The translations under genes were made by a program, and so were the position numbers. A DNA stretch of 37,476 nucleotides from Planctomycetaceae bacterium (GTDB lineage: Bacteria > Planctomycetota > Planctomycetia > Pirellulales > Pirellulaceae): NCBI GenBank assembly GCA_021298315.1, contig JAJTFC010000075.1, positions 1 through 37,476 on the forward strand, given 5' to 3'. Shown piece by piece: positions 32,085-37,476 of the stretch. Position 1 is the first letter of the stretch. The number at the start of each line of letters is the position of its first letter. The notes beneath the pieces are model-generated. The model was not told the origin of the DNA. It did not search any database and saw only the letters and a list, made by a program, of their open reading frames with translations.

Positions 32085-34568
32085 ATGACCTTCCTGCACG
32101 TCTCTCTTCTGGCTGGATGTTTGGCAGCGCTTGCGCCCATCATTTTCCATATGCTCGGTCGAAGGCAGCCAAAGACGCTTGAGTTTCCCGCGATACGCTT
32201 CGTTAAGAAGACGGCAGTCGAGGCTCAGCGAGGCTGGTCGGTCAAGCGATGGATTCTGCTTGCAACCAGGGTTCTTATGGTTCTTTTGCTCGCTGCGGCC
32301 CTTGCAGCTCCGCGCGTGGCAAGCGGGCTCTTTGCCAATAGCCTCCTTGCCGGTTTACTAGGTATCTTGGCCATCCTCAGTTCGCTTGCGGCGATTGTTC
32401 TCTGGGGGCGAAAACGGGGAATGCTCGCGATCGCGATTCCAGCGATTCTCGGTTTGGGGCTTTGGCTCGCTGCTGGATTCTACGGTTGGGCAGTTTTCAA
32501 CCGATCCAGCGACACGCCTCTCGCCAACAATCAAGGTCCTGTGTGTGCCGCGATTGTCGTCGATACCTCTCCGACGATGGGCTATAAGTACCTGAATCAC
32601 ACTCGACTTGAAGATGCCAAAGAGATGGCCAGTTGGCTTATGGATCGCTTGCCCGTTGGTAGTGAGATCGCGATCATCGGGAGCGATGCTGGTGGCCGGG
32701 TCAATCAAGATCGATTGTCGGCTGAACGGCAACTCGATCGCGTCGCTGTTGAAGGGAAGGCTTGCGATTTGATCGAGAGAATCACCCTTGCCGCAGACAC
32801 GGTTCGCAAGAGCAAGCTCGAACGTCGCGAGGTGTATGTGTTATCCGACATGAGAAAGATTGCTTGGCGAAATGCCGATAACGTCGATTTGAATCCTTTT
32901 ATCACGGGAGAAAGCACAGATGCGAACGTTGAAAAACAACCCCGGATACTTTTACAAATCATCGATTTGGGCGTCCCCGAAAAGGATATACGAAACTGGG
33001 CTTTGGAGAATTTGAGGCTATCGTCCGAAAGCGTTGTACCTGGTGGCAGCGTCACACTCCAGGCAGATCTTCGGGCTCTCGAAGGCGATATCAAGGAACA
33101 GTTGATGATCGAACTCGCTGCGGAACCTAACGAGAAAAAATCTGTTTCAGGCAGAGACGGCCAGTGGCAAATTCCGGACGCGAAATTGCTCGATAGACAA
33201 GTCGTACAACCCAACGAGCAAGGTTCCGCAAGCATTCAGATCCCTTGGAAAGATCTAGCAGAGGGAACTAATCATGCGGTGCTGCGATTGGCTCGACCTG
33301 ATCCGTTGGAGATTGACAATGTTTATCACCTGACGATCGAAGCAAGAGAGCAGGGGAAATCGGTGGTGATTTGCGACGATGCCAACGATGGTCAATTGGT
33401 CGCTCTGATGCTGGATCCTTCGATCGGGGTCGGAAAGGACAAGGGCTCGGAATCCGCTAACAGTGTTGATGTCGAGACGCGGGCCAGGATCAGCCATATC
33501 GACTTTTCCAAATACTCCAGCGTAGTCCTTTTCAATCCTTCCGAATTGACAGGAGATGAAGCAGATCGCATCGCTGGCTGGGTGCGAAATGGGGGTGGAC
33601 TATTGATCGTGCTTGGGCCAGGAGCCGTCGGTCCGCAGGCGATCAACGGCAATGCCAGTGCGATAGCTGCTGGTAGTACGCTTTTAGAAAAAGGGGCTCA
33701 GGGAGGGGTGCCTAGTTTGCTCCCTGGAAAAATACGAGGTTTAACCAAATCCCCGATGGACGGCACGCTTACCGTTCTACGACCTGTTCTAGCGAATCAT
33801 CCGATTTGGAGTATTTTCGAAAGGCCCCCAGAGGAGATCCCTTGGGTAAGCTATCCGGTGTATCAGCATTGGAACTTGGTCGACCTTGATCCGGCCGCTT
33901 CGGTGATCGCTTCCTATACTCAATCGGAATTGCCTATGATGGTCGAGTCCATACGGGGATCGGGAAGAGTCGTCGTTATGACCCTACCTTATCCAGAGCC
34001 ATCGGTGACGGCCAGCAAGGGAGCCTGGAGCGAGCTTTACACGACCAGCTCGGACGCATGGCCTGGGTTCGCTCTATTTTTGGGGACCGTCCGTTATCTA
34101 GCAACGCAAAACAAGCATCCTTTGAATTACAACGTTGGAACGACGGCGGTCTTGGAGAACAACACCAAGGAGTTCCCGAAAACCTATGAGTTAAGGCAAC
34201 CCAACGGGGAAGAGATTCGAGTGGACTCCGAAGACGAATCGATCAGCTACAGCTTTACCCAGCAGCCTGGTCATTATCGGTTGCGTGGTATTCGAGCTCG
34301 CGGTGTTTTGAATCGGGGTTTTAGCGTCAATGTCGATCGCAATGAAGTTTCGCTTGAATCGGTTGATCGAAGCGTTTTGGAGAAATCCATTGGGGTCGAA
34401 AACCTATTGATTGCGAAAGAAAGGGATCAGGTACAAAGCTCGATTGGGGAAGGGCGGTATGGTCGGGATTTAACGCCATTTCTGTGGGTGATCTTGGCCA
34501 TGATGGTGATGGCCGAACAAACCATGTCGAGCCGATTCTACACTTCGAAACGCAAAGGGAAGTCCTGA
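32085..34568 (+). CDS. BatA-like VWA membrane protein
   Basis: The 827-residue product begins with the BatA N-terminal signature (LAALAPIIFHMLGRRQPKTL, TM helix then the L-E-F-P-A-I-R-F motif), followed by two to three further TM helices (about 55-75, 82-105, 110-135), a VWA-like domain with DTSPTM (about 161-166), an Ig-like region and a glutamine-amidotransferase-like segment (GWVRNGGGLLIVLGPGAVG). A TM helix lies at the C-terminus (LWVILAMMVMAEQTM). Such proteins are membrane-anchored parts of MoxR/DUF58/VWA loci; their role is unclear. Its TGA overlaps the next ATG (TGATGG). Confidence 0.9.
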   Translation: MTFLHVSLLAGCLAALAPIIFHMLGRRQPKTLEFPAIRFVKKTAVEAQRGWSVKRWILLATRVLMVLLLAAALAAPRVASGLFANSLLAGLLGILAILSSLAAIVLWGRKRGMLAIAIPAILGLGLWLAAGFYGWAVFNRSSDTPLANNQGPVCAAIVVDTSPTMGYKYLNHTRLEDAKEMASWLMDRLPVGSEIAIIGSDAGGRVNQDRLSAERQLDRVAVEGKACDLIERITLAADTVRKSKLERREVYVLSDMRKIAWRNADNVDLNPFITGESTDANVEKQPRILLQIIDLGVPEKDIRNWALENLRLSSESVVPGGSVTLQADLRALEGDIKEQLMIELAAEPNEKKSVSGRDGQWQIPDAKLLDRQVVQPNEQGSASIQIPWKDLAEGTNHAVLRLARPDPLEIDNVYHLTIEAREQGKSVVICDDANDGQLVALMLDPSIGVGKDKGSESANSVDVETRARISHIDFSKYSSVVLFNPSELTGDEADRIAGWVRNGGGLLIVLGPGAVGPQAINGNASAIAAGSTLLEKGAQGGVPSLLPGKIRGLTKSPMDGTLTVLRPVLANHPIWSIFERPPEEIPWVSYPVYQHWNLVDLDPAASVIASYTQSELPMMVESIRGSGRVVVMTLPYPEPSVTASKGAWSELYTTSSDAWPGFALFLGTVRYLATQNKHPLNYNVGTTAVLENNTKEFPKTYELRQPNGEEIRVDSEDESISYSFTQQPGHYRLRGIRARGVLNRGFSVNVDRNEVSLESVDRSVLEKSIGVENLLIAKERDQVQSSIGEGRYGRDLTPFLWVILAMMVMAEQTMSSRFYTSKRKGKS

Positions 34569-35038
34569 TGGAATGGACTCTCTCTCCGGTCTTTGGCAGT
34601 TACGGACTCGTTTCGCTCATCGCGATCGGACTCTTGTTCGTTTGGTTCTTTGTGATGGACATGCAGGGGCTGACGCGGGTTCAGAAGTGGATTTTGCGAA
34701 TCATCAGACTGCTGCTGATTTTGCTATTGATGCTCGCGATCCTCAAGCCGGGTGTTAGCTGGACCAAGCAGCGAGAGCCGGAAGGAACCATTGCCGTCTT
34801 GATGGACAAATCATCAAGCATGCAGTTGAGCTCTGGGGATGGAAAAAAAAGCCGTTGGGAACAGCAGTTGGAGGTTTGGAATGGGCTCTGGTCAAACCGT
34901 GCGCAACTTGGAAACCAAATCAGACTTGCTCCTTTCGTCTACGACACGCAATTGCAATCGCTCGGGCAGAAGGTACTAGTACGGATGTCGGTGGCCCTTT
35001 GGCCCAGCTTACGAGTTCGACTTTACCGAGCCCACTGA
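34568..35038 (+). CDS. N-terminal part of a second VWA membrane protein, cut by a frameshift
   Basis: From ATG 34568 the frame encodes two TM helices (LVSLIAIGLLFVWFFVMD; ILRIIRLLLILLLMLAIL) and the start of a VWA domain with MIDAS motif DKSSSM. At about 34972 the frame stops making sense: the residues after SLGQK (VLVRMSVALWPSLRV) are unlike VWA proteins and the TGA at 35036-35038 ends it. The rest of the VWA fold (STDVGGPLAQ, MAVIWMGDGSQT) continues in another frame. Adding one base to AAGGT (to AAGGGT) would join both halves into a single gene of 755 residues. It starts one base before the end of the BatA-like gene, so it belongs to the same operon. Confidence 0.75.
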   Translation: MEWTLSPVFGSYGLVSLIAIGLLFVWFFVMDMQGLTRVQKWILRIIRLLLILLLMLAILKPGVSWTKQREPEGTIAVLMDKSSSMQLSSGDGKKSRWEQQLEVWNGLWSNRAQLGNQIRLAPFVYDTQLQSLGQKVLVRMSVALWPSLRVRLYRAH

Positions 35039-36834
35039 TGGCGGTGATTTGGATGGGCGATGGTTCCCAAACACTCACACCCGCTAAGACTGACCCACAG
35101 CAAATAGCCAAGCAGTTTGCTAGGCAAGACATTCCGCTTTATTTGATAGGAATTGGGCCTCGTGGAGATAGCGATCAAGCTCGGGATTTGGGGGTCGAAG
35201 GTGTCCCCGAACAGCTCGATGCTTATACCAAAAACCAGATTTACGTCCGAGGGATGCTCAAAGCACGGGGTGTTGCAAATCGTGACATTACGATCGCCAT
35301 GAAGATTGTCGGCAAAGATGGGACGCCAAGGCTTATCGAGCAGGCGGTGGTTCGCCCGACCAAGAGTGATCAAGCCATTTCCTTTCAATTACCACTGCTT
35401 GCACCCGACGAAGGGTCTTATGAGTTGTGGATCGAAGCCAAGCCCGTCGATGGCGAATCGGTTTTAGAGAACAACCGCATCACATCGTACCTAAATGTTC
35501 GAGGTGGGGGTGCGAGGGTTTTGTTCATCGAAGGTGAGCCAAGGACAGAGTCAAAATTCATCGCCAATGCTCTGCTTGAGTCGCCTGACATGCAAGTCGA
35601 TCGCTTGTGGATCGCAAGAGAGCCCATCCAAAAATGGCCGATCGATTTGAGTCAGCGACTATCCAACGGCGTGTACGACCTATTCATTCTCGGTGATCTA
35701 GACTCCGATGCTATTGGGGCTGCAGGATGCAAATTGCTTGTCGATCAAGTTCAGCAAGGTGCCGGAATCATCACTCTTGGCGGCTATTATGCTTACGGGG
35801 CAGGGGGGTGGAGCAATACTCCACTGGCCGATGTTTTACCGATTCAAATGGGAGCAGCGATTCGCCAGCCTAAAAACGGGCCCATCGAGTTGAAGAATCA
35901 TTACGAAGGTTCCGTGCAATTTGTTCCCGTGGCTGTCGATCGATTGTTGCAAATCGGCGAACCAGGAACGGATTACTCTGCATTGTGGAAAGAGATGAAG
36001 CCTCTGACGGGAGCCAATCGATGGGGTGGGATCAAGAACGCACCGGGGGTTAAGGTTCTGGCGACCGGAGATTCCGGACAGCCACTTATGGTCAACGGAA
36101 TCGCAGGAAATGGACGGGTCATGAGCCTGGCTTTTGATTCCACATTCCAATGGCTCAGGCAGGGGAAAAGCAAAGAGTTCAAACAATTTTGGCGGCAGAT
36201 GGCTTTGTGGGGTTTGAGACGCGAGGCCGTTGACGAAGGGATGCAATTGAGCATGAGTCGCCGACGGTTGCTCTTGCAACAAGGTGCCGAGGTGATGATG
36301 ACATGGAGCCCCGGAAGCAAAGAAGTCAAAATGCCTTCGGAGGTAGGTCTGAAATTGTGGAAATTCGAGCCTGGTCAGCAAGAAGATCAACCTGCCAAAG
36401 AGCAACTGCTTGGAGAGTATCGCTTAAATCCCCGCGATGCGACAAGCATGAAGTTAGCTTTCGATGGCGTGAAAGATCCCGGTCGGTATGAGTGGAGATC
36501 ATCGGCGGTTGGATCGAAAGGCAAAACGCTCGAATCACGATTGCCGTTTGTGGTGATCGATCAGAGTTTGGAAACACTTCAACCGTTACCTGATTGGCAG
36601 TTGATGGGTCAGTTGGCGAAACTCAATGAAGCAGCCGGTGGTGTACTGGTCAGTCCCGAACAAACGGCCGATCTGATCAGCCGATTGCTTGAGCGTCGTC
36701 GTCAAGCGACCGAGACGGCTATTGAGACATTTCAATTAGGGGATACGACACTCGATTCTTGGTTCGTTTTTCTAGCAATCGCAGGTCTGTTGATCTTGCA
36801 ATGGGGCTTGCGCAAACGCTGGGGCGTACCCTGA
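34972..36834 (+). CDS. C-terminal part of the frameshifted VWA membrane protein
   Basis: This frame gives GTSTDVGGPLAQLTS (the conserved 'T-D-hydrophobic' loop of VWA domains), LMAVIWMGDGSQT, IPLYLIGIG, an Ig-like domain, a glutamine-amidotransferase-like region (GGGARVLFIEGEPR; VQQGAGIITLGGYYAYGAGGW) and a C-terminal TM helix (SWFVFLAIAGLLILQWGLRKR). It is intact to its TGA at 36832-36834. Bases 34972-35038 are shared with the out-of-frame tail of the N-terminal part. If the frameshift is real, ATG 35038 could start a separate shortened product without MIDAS or membrane anchor; if it is an assembly error, the two parts are one protein. Confidence 0.8.
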   Translation, partial: GTSTDVGGPLAQLTSSTLPSPLMAVIWMGDGSQTLTPAKTDPQQIAKQFARQDIPLYLIGIGPRGDSDQARDLGVEGVPEQLDAYTKNQIYVRGMLKARGVANRDITIAMKIVGKDGTPRLIEQAVVRPTKSDQAISFQLPLLAPDEGSYELWIEAKPVDGESVLENNRITSYLNVRGGGARVLFIEGEPRTESKFIANALLESPDMQVDRLWIAREPIQKWPIDLSQRLSNGVYDLFILGDLDSDAIGAAGCKLLVDQVQQGAGIITLGGYYAYGAGGWSNTPLADVLPIQMGAAIRQPKNGPIELKNHYEGSVQFVPVAVDRLLQIGEPGTDYSALWKEMKPLTGANRWGGIKNAPGVKVLATGDSGQPLMVNGIAGNGRVMSLAFDSTFQWLRQGKSKEFKQFWRQMALWGLRREAVDEGMQLSMSRRRLLLQQGAEVMMTWSPGSKEVKMPSEVGLKLWKFEPGQQEDQPAKEQLLGEYRLNPRDATSMKLAFDGVKDPGRYEWRSSAVGSKGKTLESRLPFVVIDQSLETLQPLPDWQLMGQLAKLNEAAGGVLVSPEQTADLISRLLERRRQATETAIETFQLGDTTLDSWFVFLAIAGLLILQWGLRKRWGVP

Positions 36835-36841
36835 TCGTAGT

Positions 36842-36880
36842 GTTCGCCAAGGGCGGACGGAGGTTTCGCGAACGTTTTGT
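36842..36880 (+). terminator. Possible weak terminator after the VWA genes
   Basis: GTTCGC (36842) and GCGAAC (36868) can pair around a 20-base loop, followed by GTTTTGT. The loop is long and the T-run short, so this is only a candidate end of the DUF58/BatA/VWA transcript. Confidence 0.3.
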
Positions 36881-36903
36881 CATCTAAACTAGAAGAACAA
36901 TAC

Positions 36904-37476
36904 ATGAAAGCAGCACGATTGTTGTCACTCCTAGCATTCGGCTTGGCGTTGACGTTTGCCACCCAGGTCTTCGGCCAAATGGCCGATACGATCTATCATA
37001 ACGGTTCGATCCTGACCATGGCAGGCGCACAGCCGAACTATGTCGAAGCCCTTGCGGTGAAAGATGGGAAGATCGCGTTTGCGGGCAGCAAGAATACCGC
37101 ACTCGAGATGAAAGGCGACGCCACCAAGATCGTGGACCTCGGCGGCAAGACTCTCCTCCCGGGCTTTCTCGATGGACATAGCCACTACATCAACTCACTG
37201 TTAGTCGCCAATCAGTGCAAGCTCTACGCCCCGCCATCGGGTGTTGGCAAGGACGTGCCGAGCATCATCGCCGAGCTGAAGAGATACGCCACGGAGCGCA
37301 GGATTCCCAAGGGCGAAATGATCATGGGCTACGGCTATGATGACACGGTTATGCCCGAAGGCCGCCTGCTCAACCGCGACGACCTCGACGAAGCATTTCC
37401 CGAAAACCCCGTTCGCATCGAGCACGTCTCGATGCACGGCGTGGTGCTCAATAGCCTCGCGTTGAAGTATTACGAC
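36904..37476 (+). CDS. Secreted amidohydrolase family protein (YtcJ-like), partial at 3' end
   Basis: The frame from ATG 36904 remains open to the window end (191 residues seen). A signal peptide is visible (LLSLLAFGLALTFATQVFG, cleavage near FGQ). The amidohydrolase core begins ADTIYHNGSILTMA and has the metal-binding pair His92-x-His94 in LLPGFLDGHSHY; NRDDLDEAFPENPVRIEHVSMHG is typical of the amidohydrolase-3/YtcJ group. It hydrolyses an amide or ester of unknown identity. Its codons appear more C- and G-ending than those of the genes before it. The C-terminal half is outside the window. Confidence 0.88.
   Translation, partial: MKAARLLSLLAFGLALTFATQVFGQMADTIYHNGSILTMAGAQPNYVEALAVKDGKIAFAGSKNTALEMKGDATKIVDLGGKTLLPGFLDGHSHYINSLLVANQCKLYAPPSGVGKDVPSIIAELKRYATERRIPKGEMIMGYGYDDTVMPEGRLLNRDDLDEAFPENPVRIEHVSMHGVVLNSLALKYYD

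Overview
The window looks like a chromosomal segment of a planctomycete, most likely a Pirellula/Rhodopirellula-type member of the Pirellulales. This rests on gene content: a DUF1559 pseudopilin-like protein paired with a tiny lipoprotein, a giant haem-binding (PVC-type) dehydrogenase, a formylglycine-type sulfatase, a TPR plus FG-GAP/UnbV protein, a PKD/Calx-beta protein ending in a dockerin-like repeat, a secreted Gfo/Idh/MocA oxidoreductase and a BatA/DUF58/VWA cluster. Many starts lack a clear Shine-Dalgarno sequence. No tRNA, rRNA, CRISPR array, transposase, prophage gene or replication origin was recognised.

Layout. 1-1342: 3' end of a large secreted cell-surface protein, broken by an apparent one-base frameshift. 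1329-5066 (minus): Gfo/Idh/MocA oxidoreductase followed by an S9 peptidase in the same frame, separated by one stop codon. 5280-6551: BaiN/HI0933-like flavoprotein. 6552-6981: intergenic DNA with a dispersed repeat bounded by inverted ends. 6982-9040: dnaN and a secreted protein of unknown function. 9070-9620: first array of a 122-127 bp palindromic repeat. 9828-11047: DUF1559 protein plus small lipoprotein, closed by a strong terminator. 11352-13516: Wzm/Wzt-type ABC exporter of a surface glycan. 13736-14848: a TolC-like periplasmic/outer-membrane protein. 14840-15270: second array of the same palindromic repeat, which supplies the stop codons of both convergent flanking genes and seems to have cut off most of an UnbV domain. 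15220-20506 (minus): glyA, a single-domain response regulator, a small methyltransferase and the TPR/FG-GAP lipoprotein, tightly packed. 20810-20974: an unlisted 54-residue Flp-prepilin-like gene. 21031-27150 (minus): nagB, a GH63-like glycosidase, a Dnmt2-like cytosine-5 methyltransferase and a sulfatase, with overlaps or short gaps that suggest one operon. 27416-30625: haem-binding dehydrogenase. 30643-36834: a QueD/PTPS homologue followed by DUF58, BatA-like and VWA genes, the last one frameshifted. 36904-end: 5' part of a YtcJ-like amidohydrolase.

How the genes may work together: nagB, GH63-like hydrolase and sulfatase fit breakdown of sulfated or amino-sugar glycans; the ABC pair and TolC-like gene fit surface polysaccharide export; the DUF58/BatA/VWA genes fit the MoxR-associated envelope-stress/chaperone type of locus, although no moxR is inside the window. 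The most notable items are the Dnmt2-like methyltransferase embedded in a sugar operon, the hairpin-rich repeat arrays that show compensatory stem changes and end neighbouring genes, and the overlooked Flp-like small protein.
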